A stretch of DNA of 64,000 nucleotides from Gymnothorax reevesii (lineage: Eukaryota; Chordata; Actinopteri; Anguilliformes; Muraenidae), in the NCBI GenBank assembly GCA_029721435.1, contig CM056574.1:28071001-28135000 (forward strand), given 5' to 3'. Numbering within the stretch: position 1 is the first letter of the stretch; every line of letters begins with the position of its first letter. The notes under the pieces were generated by a model. It saw only the letters and a program-made list of their open reading frames with translations. It did not search any database and was not told the origin of the DNA. Positions 11,873 to 23,302 of this stretch are shown one piece after another. The position numbers were made by a program, and so were the translations under genes.

Positions 11873-12411
11873 TTGGCACCAATGTTGGAAACAAGCTGGT
11901 GGCCTCAATCAGGGTGACATTTTAGAATTAAGACGATAATTCCATTGACGAGCACGAACGAATAGGAAGGATAGGGGAACAGATCGCAATCTATTCATTC
12001 GTGCTCGTCAATCGAGTTATTGTGACTTTCAAGATGGAGGCGACTGGAAGCTACCTCATGGTAATGTCAGCATAAATAGTCTTTTTTTAATAAACTACAT
12101 GTGCATTTTCAAAGTTCTCAGTGCCTCATTTTAAATGTCAGGGCCCTCAGAATTCAACAGATGAAGTGTGGAGCTAGTTTGAGTCTTGTTAATGATGAAA
12201 AAATTAGCGATTTCTTTGCATGGCAATGGTATGCCTGATTCGTTACCATTGTAAGCCTGTTGGGAGCTTCAGCTAAAAAGCCATTTATTTCAAAATGTTG
12301 CGTGCGTACGGAGGTGGAGTATTCGAAAAAAAGTTAGTACTCGCTATCATGTTTCAACACACCCCAAGTCAATTTCACACCGGAATTCTCCTTTAATTAG
12401 TGGTACCCATT
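11873..12411. mobile_element. Insertion within the LINE, with a strong hairpin
   Basis: The LINE reading is lost here and resumes at about 12412. Arms at 11944-11963 (ATTGACGAGCACGAACGAAT) and 11993-12012 are inverted with 19 of 20 matches and a 29-base loop. The right boundary reads ACCGGAATTCTCCTTTAA, resembling the end of a common fish repeat and consistent with a TTAA target; the left boundary is unclear. Two separate insertions may be superposed. Confidence 0.55.
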
Positions 12412-13125
12412 TATTGACTGTAATGCTAACACTTGTTTTTAATGTATTTTTGATACATGGTTTTAGTCCTTACTCCATGATACTTGGCACTATGATATCC
12501 ATTCCCGAAGATAAGAGGAAGTCATTATGTAACTCAGATAATTACAGGGCAATCACCTTAAGTAGTATTATTGGTAAAGTCTTAGATTGGGTTATTCTTA
12601 TTCAGGAACAGGTGTTTTTTAATTTGGTCAGTGTACTTCTTTGTGATGGAGACTATTAATTATTATAATTTTAATAGGTCTAATATATATGTATTCATGT
12701 TAGATGCATCAAAAGCTTTTGATAGGGTCAGATATTGTAAATCATTTAAGGAACTATGCAATAGTAAGATGTCTCCACATTTTGTTCACCTATTAATTGG
12801 TATATATATATATATATTGTTTATATTGATGGGCTGCTTCACAGCCTTGAAGAGACTGGAGTCAGGTGTCATTTAGGCATTCACTTTATTGGAGCGCTTG
12901 AATTTGCTGACGATCTGAATCTACTCTCTTCAACCCTGTCAGACTTAAAGGTGCTTATTGGTGTGTGTGAACAATATGCCAAGGAGTACAATGTCTTGTT
13001 TAATGGGAGCAGGAGTAAGTTATTGTTATTTAAGGTTAGGCATTGTAAAACATTTGATAAAGGTGTTACTGTAAATGATGATTATATTGGATTGTCGGAA
13101 AGGGCTGTCTCCATCTTGGCCACCA
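12412..13125 (+). pseudogene. LINE reverse transcriptase segment
   Basis: The finger region reads SIPEDKRKSLCNSDNYRAI (near 12500-12560). The first catalytic Asp lies in DASKAFDRV (12703-12729). The active-site box appears as EFADDLNLL (FADD at 12903-12914), the equivalent of YADD. A thumb-like segment follows (VCEQYAKEYNVLFNGSRSKL). The reading changes frame near 12650 and again near 12875. Confidence 0.85.
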
Positions 13126-13134
13126 TATTTGAAG

Positions 13135-13377
13135 GAGTTTGGTTCCAAAATGCAATATATCCATTTTAGTCATTTTGAGTAAATCAGCTTTTTCTTTGTT
13201 GGCGCCTATTGCATTTTATAGAAAAACACAAACTTTGACCATGGAAAAATACACCATATAGTGTGCATTTCTAATGACAGGTTTTTGCACCATGTGTCAG
13301 AAGCGCAGGACTATCGCTCAATGGTATTATCTCAATTTTTGTCATTTTGGCACTTATTGCGTTTTGTAACCAAACTC
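13135..13377. mobile_element. MITE inserted in the LINE (about 243 bp)
   Basis: GAGTTTGGTTCCAAAATGCA at 13135 pairs with TGCGTTTTGTAACCAAACTC ending at 13377, with two mismatches over 23 positions. The LINE reading continues beyond it. Exact ends are uncertain by about 20 bases and no clean duplication is visible. Confidence 0.7.
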
Positions 13378-13439
13378 TTCATTTCTACCCGGGACAATGA
13401 TTGTATGGTAAATACTGTGAAATCTAATTTTTAGAGGTC

Positions 13440-13602
13440 ATTTACTTTGTTTATGGCTGATTATAGGCACATTTATTAATTTCAGAAAAGTCATTTGTTT
13501 AATCAGTACTGTTGCAGTTACTATGGGGCTCCATTATGGTCACTGCAAAGTAATGGCACAAATGATAATGAAGTGTTGCATGGAGGAAAGCCCTTACAAT
13601 TA
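13440..13602 (+). pseudogene. LINE C-terminal segment
   Basis: The reading LFNQYCCSYYGAPLWSL near 13495-13550 is typical of the region downstream of the RT in non-LTR elements. It continues to AWRKAL at about 13580-13597 and is then cut off by the TA-flanked Tc1 element. Confidence 0.7.
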
Positions 13603-14700
13603 CAGCGCCCTCCATAATTATTGGCACCCCTGGCTAAGATGTAAGTTTTTTTCATACAATTACCTGTTACACAATTATTGGCACCCCTAACAATACCTAG
13701 GAAATAAATGTAATTGAAGTATTTCAATCATTTCTATTGTCGTTTACAAAGTTGATCAGAGTATCTCAGAACATTTAATTAGTAATTCATCACTTCCTGT
13801 TTCCCTGGAGTATAAATATGATGTGACACAGAGGCCATTTCTCTTATCCACTCTTCAACATGGGAAAGACAAAGCAACACACCATTCAAGTAAGGCAGAT
13901 GTGTGTCAACCTTCACAAGTCAGGCAATGGCTACAAGAAAATAGCCACTTGCCTGCACCTGCCCATATCTACTGTCAGAGGAATAATTAAGAAGTTTAAA
14001 ACAACTGGAAGGTGGTAAACAAGCCTGGTCGAGAATGCAAGGTTATTTTGCCACCACGCACAGTGAGGAGGATGGTAAGAGAAATAAAAAGTTCTCCAAA
14101 GCTCAGTGTTAAAGAACTGCAACAAATGGTAGCATCTTGGGGTCACAAAGTCTCCTTAACAACCAGCAGGCACTATCTACATGCCAACAAGCTGTTTGGG
14201 AGGTATGCATGGAAAAAACCTTTTCTCACTCACAGTCATAAACGCAAACATCTGGAATTCGCGAAGCGGTACTGGGACTTCAACTGAGACCATGTGCTTT
14301 GGTCAGATGAGACCAAGATAGAGCTTTTTGGCAACAAAAACTCTAAGTGGGTCTGTCGAAACACAAAAGATGAGTATGCAGAAAAGCAATGCCCACTGTG
14401 AAGTATGGGGGAGGATCGGTGATACTGTGGGCCTGTTTCTCTTCCAGAGGCCCTGGGAACCTTGTTAGGGTGCATGGCATCATAATACCATGACATTTTA
14501 AATCAAAATCTGGTAGCCTCTGCCCAAAAGCTGAAGGTGGGTCGTCACTGGGTCTTTCAGCAAGATAATGACCCTAAACACGAGGTCAAATCTACACAGA
14601 GATGCTTCACCAGACACAAAATCAAGCTCCTCCCATGGCCATCTCAGTCCCCAGATCTCAACCCCAAGGTGATGGAGGCTGTCCAACCTCGCTGGTAATT
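13601..14700 (+). mobile_element. Tc1-like transposon, right end missing
   Basis: The left end CAGCGCCCTCCATAATTATT follows a TA at 13601-13602. AATTATTGGCACCCCT occurs twice in direct orientation (13616-13631 and 13673-13688), which is the repeated transposase-binding layout of IR/DR Tc1 elements. No matching right terminal repeat was found downstream, so the element is 3' truncated. Confidence 0.8.
13860..14697 (+). pseudogene. Tc1-like transposase, truncated
   Basis: The start is MGKTKQHTIQ at 13860, then an HTH segment (GYKKIATCLHLPISTVRGII). A stop falls near 14017 and the next segment resumes in a shifted frame through MVREIKSSPKLSVKELQQM. The first catalytic Asp is in LWSDETKIELF near 14300, after an in-frame stop. 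The second is in [10 protein letters not shown] near 14565. The third motif begins SQSPDLNP near 14650 but runs into unrelated sequence, so the final Glu is absent. Several stops are present. Confidence 0.9.
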
Positions 14701-15309
14701 AGCAGACATAAAATCACAGTTTTCTTCCCGAAAGCATTTCAAATGACCACATTAGGTATGTGTCATAAAAAAGGTAATAAGCAAGCGCATATTTTTACTG
14801 TGCTTAAAATAATTGCAATTCCTGAATCGTGGCAGCTCCACCAAATATCCAGTCAAAACCCAAAATACAGCCCCCAGAAATGTTTGATTAAAAAGAAAGT
14901 ATGCAGTATCTACATATTGGCTGTTGTGCAAGTTAGGGGTACCATAGGGCCATCTTATGGTGAAATATGAATAGGCTGGATGGGGTGGTGGTGCTCTTTC
15001 TGACAAAAAAAAAAATAGAAATTGGAATGCGAGTGATGATGGGAAAATGTACCAAAAAGCAGTGAAGGTATTGCACAATGTTCATTATTTCTGTTCAGGA
15101 TATTAGAGAAGAGGCCTATCTAAAATACTAAGGAGGGAATATTTCCCAGGCTGTGCATGTAGAGGTGTGTGGTGGCCATAATCGTAGTACGTGAAGCGCG
15201 ATTAGCCAAATACCTTAGGCGTGGCGAATGGCTCCGTACACGCAAACCAATGGCCATACCAGTTTGGAAATGTCATTCGCTGATTTGTTTTAAACTATAG
15301 AGCCCAAAA
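14701..15309. other. Unassigned spacer
   Basis: Nothing recognised between two Tc1-like elements; the LINE reading does not clearly resume here. Confidence 0.4.
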
Positions 15310-16424
15310 TACATTGAACAAAAATATAAACGCACAAAGTGATTTTTTTCGAATTATTTTTTATCAATCTGGAAATATTTCAACAAAACAATTATTATTT
15401 TATTCTTGCCTTAATATTCAAGCAGCAGAAACATGACTAACAATTTACTGTGAACAATTCATGAGTTATCACAGCCTGAACCCAACAGGGGACAGCGGGC
15501 AGAGTTCACAGCACTAAGTAACGAGTGTGTCCACCATCAGCATCATGTAAAGCAGTACACCTCCGGCGCATGGAGTTCATGAGATTGTCAGTAGTGGCCT
15601 GTGGAGTGCTGTCCCATCCCTCCTGCAGAACAACTCGGAGCTGGCATCAGCATAACGCTCACCCACACATCGCCATACGTGTTGTCTGCCATCACAGTGG
15701 TACAGATGGAAATGCAATTTAATCGCTGAATAACACCGTCCTCCACCGTGCAAGCATCCAGTGAAGGTTACGTTTGGCCCAGTCGAGTCTGTAGCGATGA
15801 TGGACGGCGGTCAGGTCGAGACCTCGGTGTGGTCGGCAGGCTCGGACAGTCTGAGCTGATATCCGCCTGTTGTGCAGTCCGACGGTCTCGTAAGCTGTCC
15901 TGGAGGCTGGTCGTAGCCGATCATGGAGGTGCTGGACGCGCATATGCCGATCCTGTGTGGGCGTGGTCGCAGATGGTCATGGGGCATGTGGACGATTCAC
16001 AGTGCTGCCAGTCTCTCTGAATCGACTTCTCAACCGGCTGATGGTGGACTGACGCAAATTCAAGTGTGTTGACACGGCTGTCACAGATATCCCAGCATTC
16101 AGCATGCCAATGGCAAGCTCCCTCATGACTTGTGACATCTGTGGCATGGTGACTTGGGACAAAAGTGCACATTTTGCAGTGGCCTTTTATTGACCCTGGT
16201 GCAAGGAGTGCCTGTGTATTGATCACGCTGACTGGCCAACTCAATGTTATGCTCTATACAGCTCAGGGGCAGAATAACTCAATGAGTGAGTAATCTCCCA
16301 GGGAGTGGTCAATGAGAAATGGGTCACCAGATTTTAGCAAAACAAATCAGTCAGTCTACCAATAAACACTATTTCTGGGCATGTTTCATTATAGGTTAGT
16401 GCGTTTATATTTTTGTTCAGTGTA
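15310..16424 (-). mobile_element. Tc1-like transposon, internally deleted
   Basis: The left end ACATTGAACAAAAATATAAA and the right end TTTATATTTTTGTTCAGTGT are inverted, followed on both sides by the CGCAC / GTGCG step. T/TA bases lie at both edges. The interior encodes a transposase relic on the minus strand. This end sequence is common in teleost Tc1-like elements. Confidence 0.85.
15506..16162 (-). pseudogene. Tc1-like transposase with catalytic core deleted
   Basis: Starts MSQVTMPQMSQVMRELAIGM at 16162, with an HTH-like segment (NLRQSTISRLRSRF). It then shifts frame to HLHDRLRPASRTAYETVG. The first Asp is reached in RWRTVLFSD at about 15720, where the next codon is a stop. The sequence then jumps to the C-terminal SMRRRCTALHDADGGHTRY (15506-15580). 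A deletion has removed the segment with the second Asp and the final Glu. Confidence 0.85.
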
Positions 16425-16831
16425 CATTGTTTCTGCACAAATTGACCTCTGCGTGCACCCAGGCACCTCCTCAACAATATTTTATAAGAATTTCATCCAA
16501 ATTCCTTACATTTCTGAAGAATTTCTCTTGTATTCTGCAGTAAAATCTGCTGTGGACTTGCCTCATTCGAAGCTTGAGATCCTCTGAGTTGTTTACGAAG
16601 GAACGTGGATGTATGTTTCCTCCGCCGGTTAACAAACCGTCGCTTTCCTCTTCTCGCCACATTTTGGGCGCGGACGATCACTCGCGTTTGACCCACTGAG
16701 CAACTAGCCATAGAGCCAACTTAAATGAACTTTCTTTATTATTTTACGTTTTGGGTTGCAACATATACCCTGTAACTTTGTTTGGATGGTAGGAAGTACT
16801 GTAATTAGCAATAGTTTGCGCTATATATATA
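16425..16831. other. Unassigned spacer
   Basis: Short non-coding gap between two Tc1-like elements; no feature recognised. Confidence 0.4.
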
Positions 16832-18327
16832 TACTCAGTCCATATGAAAACGCACTACTCACGAAATCTGGAATAGCTCCACGGATTGATATGTGAAGTA
16901 TATACGTATGATGCATTTGAGATAATGAATGATTTAAGAAGACATGTAAACATCATTCAATTTCATTCACGATAATGTTAATGCGCGAGAGAGGTTTAAC
17001 TGGTGTAGAGGTCAAACAGGAAAGTCAATATCGGATGTGACCGCCATTCGCATTGACACATGCGGTGCATCGTCGTCGCATGGAGTTGATCAGTCTCTGG
17101 ATAGTGTTCTGAGGGATAGCATTCCACTCCTGAACAAGGGCAACCTCAAGTTCTCGGATGTTGTCCACCTGGTGTCGACGTGAAAGACGTTGTCCAATTT
17201 CATGCCATAAGTGCTCGATAGGGGAGAGGTCAGGTGACAGAGCTGGCCACTGAAGCACGGGGATGTTCTGCTGTGCAAGGTACTGCATGGACACCCTTGC
17301 AGTGTGTGCCCTAGCGTTGTCCTGTTGGAACGTGCGGACATCGTGGTGTTGGTTGAAGAACGGCACAACATGGTTCTGGAGCACCTGGTCCCGGTAGTAG
17401 ACGCCGTTCACCCTTCCTCTGCAGATATGGAGAGGGGTTCTGTGGCGGTAGCTTATTCCACCCCCCACCATAACTCTGCCACCACCCCAACGGTCCGTTT
17501 GAACGACACAATCAGCGTTATAACGTTCACCAGGTCTCCGCCAAAAACGTATATGGCCATTTGCGTTCCTTAAGTGAAATCTTGACTCGTCAGAAAAGAT
17601 GACACCGTGCCATTGTCGTAGTCGCCAATTCTGGTGCCTGTTTGCCCACTGTAGACGCTGGTTTCGGTGACGATCCGTCAAGGATGTCGTGCACGCAGGC
17701 CTGCAGCTCGCAGACGGTTCCGTACGGTGTTGGGGTGAATGAAACCACGTCGTCCTTGGACTTGAGCAGCCGTTCTTGTCGCTGGTAGTGTTCGGTCTCG
17801 GACATGATCCCGTACGATCTGACTGTCCTGGCGTGCCGTTGTCACACGTTGTTGACCTGGTCGAGGATGGTCCCGAGTGCTTCTCCGTTTGCAGAAACCT
17901 TTGATGGAGTCTTGCGATCGTTGTGTGTGCGCAGTGTAGCCGTCTGGCAAATTCCCTGGTGCTGGCGCCAATTTGAAGCATGCCTGTGGCACGTTCCCGT
18001 TCAGAGGCTGTAAGTCGCAGCATAGTGTCGACGTTTCAAAGGTGTCAGTGAAGAAATGAAATTTTATTCGGATTCACATGCTTTTAAAGGCAATGTGTGC
18101 ATAAATTCAGAGTGAAATTCATTTTTCCCGTGGTGTGCGTGCAAGATGTTGCGTTTTTGCAAAGAATTGCCTAGCGTTACAGTTAACTTGAAATTCTCGC
18201 ATCTCTTGCACCTGGCATGTCGGGTGACGTCACTGCAGTGTTGTTGTTGCATAAAAATTTTATTGAAGTTCATTTGAACTTTAATATTGACTTTTTTCAA
18301 GTGGTGCGTTTTCATTTGTACTCTATA
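16832..18327 (-). mobile_element. Tc1-like transposon, near full length
   Basis: The ends carry ATATGAAAACGCACTACTC (left, near 16842) and AAGTGGTGCGTTTTCATTTG (right, near 18299), inverted copies with a few mismatches, and TA-rich edges. It encodes a transposase of family length on the minus strand. Of the Tc1 copies in this window it is the least decayed. Confidence 0.8.
17025..18023 (-). pseudogene. Tc1-like transposase, 332-codon open frame with compensating frameshifts
   Basis: Uninterrupted frame, close to the usual length of about 340 residues. N-terminal HTH (MLRLTASERERATGMLQIGA onward). All three catalytic acids are present: Asp145 in IFSDESRF, Asp235 in FQQDNARAH and Glu270 in SPDLSPIEHLW, with 34 residues between the last two (DD34E). 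However residues about 47-110 are not family-like. The expected sequence (RPGQQRVTTARQD, then IHPNTVRNRLRAAGL) is found in a neighbouring frame over about 17885-17690. Two opposite indels therefore replaced part of the DNA-binding region while leaving the frame open. Function is unlikely. Confidence 0.85.
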
Positions 18328-20282
18328 GGTAAATGTCAGTAAAACGCAAGTGGCGAGGCCGGTGTTGAAAAATCGTTTTTTTTATGCTGGCACAGGCTCA
18401 GGTCAATGCATGTAAAAAATATTTCTATAAACATGGTCCATATAAGGGTTCTCTTGGCTGGATGTAATATGAACAGTGGGACTTCCCTCTTAGTATGCTC
18501 GTTGATGGTCTAAATGTTTTGTCACTAGCATTTCAATGAGTTGAAATTCCCATTAAAAGATATAGGACAAAAATGTAGGTAACGACATGGCTAAACCACA
18601 TGGAAATGATGGAAACCCCCCCCAAGGAAAAAATATGTTTATGGCAGTCTAACACTATTTGGCTTGACAATACATGGCTTGGAATGTGGTGAAAATGGTC
18701 CAAAAATGGCAATTATGGGCCATTTTTTTCAACTTTGGGGTTCAGTAACTCACGAAAATATGGGCCGACATATGCAAATTTGCCCTTTCTTTCAAGCAGT
18801 GGATGTTTTCTTTCAAATGAGACTAGAAACAGGAAGAATGGTGCATTTTTTTTCTATAGCTCTCTGAAGACCCTAAAATAGGCCCAAATATTTTTTCTTG
18901 GATCCACCCATATATATTTATTATATCATGTTTTCCACGAATATGAATTTATGGAGTTTGACATATTTCTCTGGAAATTAGATTTCACGCTTCCATAACA
19001 GTGTTTGAAGGTCTTTGTTAATGCATTGGATTATAGCCAGAGTCACTTGGCCCTCTAGTGGGTCACACTCATTGGTCTTTGTGGAAAATTTCAAGAGTAA
19101 TACAGAGGTCATGGCCCTGGCTTCTGGTCTCCTAAGGCTGTCAGTTTGAATTTACCTGTTGAAGGGGGTGCAGGTATATGTCCTGTCATTTTATCTTACC
19201 CTGTCAGCCTTACATTCTTACCTCTTCACTCATGAATCCAGTGTAGAAATTTCAGATGGGGTCTGATGCAGCCTAGATTCACTACTGTACAATGTGCTCA
19301 AGCCCTAAGTGATAATAAAGCCAGTTGGGTAATACTCATTGCCTCAGTTTCCAATATTTCAGTTTGAAAAAGATAGAAAATGACTTTATTGGGAGTGAGG
19401 TGTGAAAAATTTCAAATCAGAAAAATTGTGGGTTATGTACACTCAGTGATAAAAACCGTGCCAACAGTTGGAATGGAAAACAAACTCTAATCAAATTTTC
19501 AACGCTTTTGTTGGCACTTTTCTTCTGAAATTATGATGCTTAAATCTGCTAGTGAGCAACCAAGCACCAGTGACAGTGACAGCCAGCGGGGTCCCAGGGG
19601 TAGCGTGGATAAACAGCGGTGTGACAGCCAAGGGAGTTTGCAGAGGTGAAGACCAACAGTCTGCAAAATGCCGTGTTCATTTGATTTTGGAATGTAGACC
19701 GCAGCCCAGCATAGGCTCACCCTCAGTTTTACCTCTGTCAAGAAGGTTACGTATTTGGTGCGGTTTGATTATTTGTTTTTGGGATTGTCAGCAGGATTAT
19801 GGAAAAACTACAGGCAACATATGCAAGATATGGCACGTAACCTTGGCAGAATAGATGCCTTATATCCTATGTTCCAGAAAATTGCAGTATTGTTCACTAG
19901 TGACAAAACGTAACCAATAATAACAACATTTGGGCTTGCATATTTGCATATCTGAAAAGTGTAGAATATTGGCCCTCCAGTGCCACTCCAGTTCTGTCCT
20001 GTGATTTATGTGTGTTTTATGGAGTAACAGTGAGACTGAGAAGCTGAGACTGAGAATGCCCTTTAACAATGACACCTGAAAACACAAAATAACACAAAAT
20101 TGTTTCCCATTACTTTACCGAGACAGGTGACAGAGGGAACACACACCGCTGTTGGTGAGATGCACACATGTATCCATGATGAGATAATAACTAAGAAGAT
20201 ATTTTCCAAGTAAACGTATTCTTCTTAACATTGAAAACATTTTGAATAAGTTACATACATTTTTGATAAGTTGAAAAAGTTT
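18328..20282. other. Unassigned non-coding stretch
   Basis: No gene, RNA or repeat family recognised in about 2 kb. Open frames here are short and lack motifs. Confidence 0.4.
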
Positions 20283-20520
20283 TTTTGTGCTGAAAAAGTG
20301 CTAAAACCAGAGATGGAATTCAGAGTAAGCTTTGGATTCATTGATTTGTACTATTGCCATCCTAACAATATTGGGTGCATTTCATATCCCTTATCTAGTC
20401 TATTGGTGATCTATTTTGATCTTTTAGTCATTTCTTAAGTCCTAATTTCTTAATAATTATCGGCTTATGCATTGGTCTTGATTACTCAGTGAATAAATTG
20501 TTAATCAGGCAGGAACAGGA
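20283..20520 (+). repeat. Dispersed repeat, copy A
   Basis: Shares an ordered series of blocks with 53494-53720: GAGATGGAAT, TATTGGATTAAT-like, TTTCTTAAT, AATAATTA and GGTCTTGATTACTC. Alignment is gapped and moderately diverged. No coding content and the family is unknown. Confidence 0.6.
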
Positions 20521-20768
20521 TGAGAGCAGTTACATTTTTGAATGTGAGAGACCTCCACACCTCCAACAGCATGCCGCAGAAAATTCTGTAATGCTCACAC
20601 TTACCTTTGGACATTTGGGGTTGAAGAAGTTTTAACAAAGCCAACTGCCTGGCAGAAGCCTTATTAAGGCTGAGCTCTCCTTCCTATGCAAGAAAAATGG
20701 AGAAGATTCGCTGAACCAATAATATTATCCATACAAACAAGCAAGGCCTCCCTTATATTTGCATTTCA

Positions 20769-20797
20769 GCTCACACACACACACACACACACACAAA
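20769..20797 (+). repeat. (CA)n microsatellite
   Basis: Thirteen or so uninterrupted CA units. Confidence 0.95.
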
Positions 20798-20934
20798 ACA
20801 CTTGGCCCTACACTGGTTTTAGCTCACACTTTGACAAATTTATCTGACTTATAGGCATGAAAAGGTCATATATGACCGGTGCAACAAATATGCAACAGGA
20901 GAAAAATGTTGAAAAAAATTGTGTGTGTGCACTG

Positions 20935-21215
20935 ATCAAGGTAGTGACTGATAGAGTTATCCTATATTGAACCCCCTGGGGTAATTCATTTTCTGCATTT
21001 GACCCATCCTGCTTTCTCGGGAGCAGTGGGCAGCAACAATGCTGCACCTTGACATCCAGTTCTAAAGCCAGAGACTTGGTGTTGAAGGACACTGGTGGGA
21101 GTGTTCCCATAAAGCATGTTTTTTTCTTGCTGGATGGGGGGAAACTAGAGGACCCAGAGAAAACCTGCACGAATGCAAAGAAAATTCTACGCAGAGAGGT
21201 CCTGGCCACTGTGTA
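20935..21215 (+). repeat. Fragment of a common teleost dispersed repeat
   Basis: The ordered motifs CATTTGACCCATCC, GGGAGCAGTGGGCAGC, GGGGGAAACTAGAGGACCC and GAAAACCTGCACG match a repeat widespread in fish (consensus remembered as GGAAACC...GGAGGAAACCC...). The superfamily is not assigned. Confidence 0.5.
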
Positions 21216-22254
21216 GGTTTGCCCTAGTACTTAAATCAACCAAATCTCTTCATTTGATTTATTTTGCATGAAAACGACTGATCGGCAACATCTTTCTTAG
21301 TTTTGGAGCTATGATACAAAATGCACCAATGTTGTAGCCCTGTTCCCATGTGACCTGGCCCATGTGTATGTTTGCAGTCAGACTTGTGAATTTGAGAAGC
21401 TTTTTTTGTTTGTTTGTTTTATTTTAATTTTTAGCGATGACTTCTGTGGAAAAAAACTGTATGCCCTGACATTGAGTCTACTTCATGACTGTGCTAATGG
21501 GAGCTCAGTATGAATACAGCATTTTGTCTCTCATCTGATCTGTTGTGTTGCTGTTTCAGCAGCCTTATTCTTTATACTTACTGTATGCTGCTCAAGATAA
21601 ATGCACCTGCCAAATAAAAGCAGCGTTGTGACATGAGAAACATGACAGGGTTTCATCTGAAAATGAAACTGCATCTATAATGGCTGGTAGCATACGGAGG
21701 CCAAGCGCAATAACAGAGGGAAAGAGAGTAGCACGAACACTGTACAAACACAGAGAATAATAAAGACCAAATGCAAGTACTAGCGCTTCCAAAGGACGTA
21801 TAATAGTCCAAACCACAGAAGCAAAAGGGAGAAGAAACTCCAACAATAAGAAGATAGAAAGTCATACCAAACCTGACTGCAGATGCCTTCGGCTATAGTG
21901 AGAATCTAAACACAGACACTCTAGCGAAGGAGGCGTGCCGGACATCCTGCTTAAATTGAGCTGGGGCGGCGCTTCCCCAGAATCTATCAACCAGCTGGGT
22001 AAAAAATTTGATGGCCCAGGAATTCGAAATCATCCCCGGACGAGAGCTGCAAGGAAAGATCCAAACAACACTCACACCTCACAAACCATGACAGCATCTA
22101 TGAATGAGACTCACTGAGTTTTATCGAAATAGTGCAAGACTATCTGCAGTGGACTATCATAGTGGTGCTGTAGTGGACTAAGATCCGTTGTCCTGGACTG
22201 AGCTGACCGAGGGATTGATACATGAGTATGTGAGTTTAACAGTACTTTCCCATG
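21216..22254. other. Unassigned non-coding stretch
   Basis: Nothing recognised; several short open frames without motifs. Confidence 0.4.
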
Positions 22255-22557
22255 GATTAGTGCAGTGGTTCCCAAATGCGGGAAGCGCATTTTTTTCCCC
22301 CACTAGAGTTCTGGACACCAACAGAAAATTATTTGCATCCAGAAAATCGGAGCATTTATATTTTCTAGAATAAGCTGACGCAATCTTGCTTATTTTTTAT
22401 ATAACTACAAGGCCAGTGAAGAGAGAAAAAATGTCATTCTCTCGAGACACTGCTTCAGAGGTCCGGCACAAGGTTGCTGATTGGCTGTGTAATGTGAATA
22501 TAGGCCACTGGATGGCAGTATTTACCTTTTTTTTTTATTCAGCTCAGACTGGAGCTA

Positions 22558-22988
22558 TGTTTAGACATGTCCTGGACATGTCTGGGGCAAGTCCCCGAAA
22601 AGTAAAAAAAATAGGTCTAAATGTGGGTGGGGTCTGCAAAAGAGTATATAAGGAAAATAATTGAGACAGTAGAGTAGGAGGAGAAATTGCAAGAAGAAGG
22701 ATACGTGTGACCAGACCTGTCATTTCTGTTCAAGACCTGTGAAGTTTCTTTTGTGGATTTTTGCCTTTGTTACAGCATTTTCTTCATCCAGGACATCACC
22801 AAGCCACCCCACCAAAAAGGGACTGTAATTATTTCTGCTTTTCTTATTTATCAATCTTGGTCATTTAGTTGTAGGTTATTGTTAGTTATTGTCTTTGTTA
22901 ATTAAATGTGTTTAAGTTTTTAAAAACTGTGTGTCATCCCTTGCTGTTGCTGTTGTTTTAAATGTAATAACAAATTGGGGCCATAACA
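22558..22988 (+). mobile_element. Solo LTR (about 431 bp)
   Basis: Begins TGTTTAGACATG and ends CATAACA, the TGTT...AACA form of LTR ends. A TATA box (GTATATAAGG, near 22645) lies 90 bases in. Flanks read GCTA and GCTG, a 4-base duplication with one change. A related uninterrupted sequence near 34813 (CGCTGTACGCAAATGAG) supports an empty-site form of GCTGTATGCAAATGAG. No second LTR or internal gag-pol sequence is present, so the internal region was probably lost by LTR-LTR recombination. The retroelement family is unknown. Confidence 0.7.
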
Positions 22989-23273
22989 GCTGTATGCAAA
23001 TGAGTTTCTGTTGGTGTCCGGAAAATGCTATGTTGTGGAACATTAAAATAAAAAACTGTTGCACTGAACATAATTACACAGTTAAGGTGCTTGAAAACAG
23101 TTACACTTTAACAAACCACCACGGTGTGATTATTTTTTTTGTTTCTCATTCTAAAAGTAGCCTTGCTGTAATTTTTTATTTTTTCAAAAAAGGTTGAGGT
23201 TTATATTAATTACAATGTGTGAAATAAACTGCAATGGACTCTGAAAAAAAATATGAATCCGGTTGTATTACCC

Positions 23274-23302
23274 TTTTTTTTTTTTGGGGGGGGGGGGGGG
23301 GG
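23274..23302 (+). repeat. Adjacent T12 and G17 homopolymers
   Basis: A run of T passes directly into a run of 17 G inside the hAT element. The G run is prone to length change and could form a quadruplex; it may also reflect assembly uncertainty. Confidence 0.9.

Larger units (their letters stand above)
10878..13602 (+). mobile_element. APE-class non-LTR retrotransposon (LINE), interrupted
   Basis: The element carries an apurinic endonuclease domain, then a reverse transcriptase, in the order usual for APE-class LINEs. It is split by foreign sequence at about 11873-12411 and 13135-13377, and ends where a Tc1-like element begins at 13601. Protein similarity resumes on the far side of each insertion, so the blocks belong to one element. 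The clade (CR1/L2-like or another APE group) cannot be fixed by eye. It cannot be active. Confidence 0.85.
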
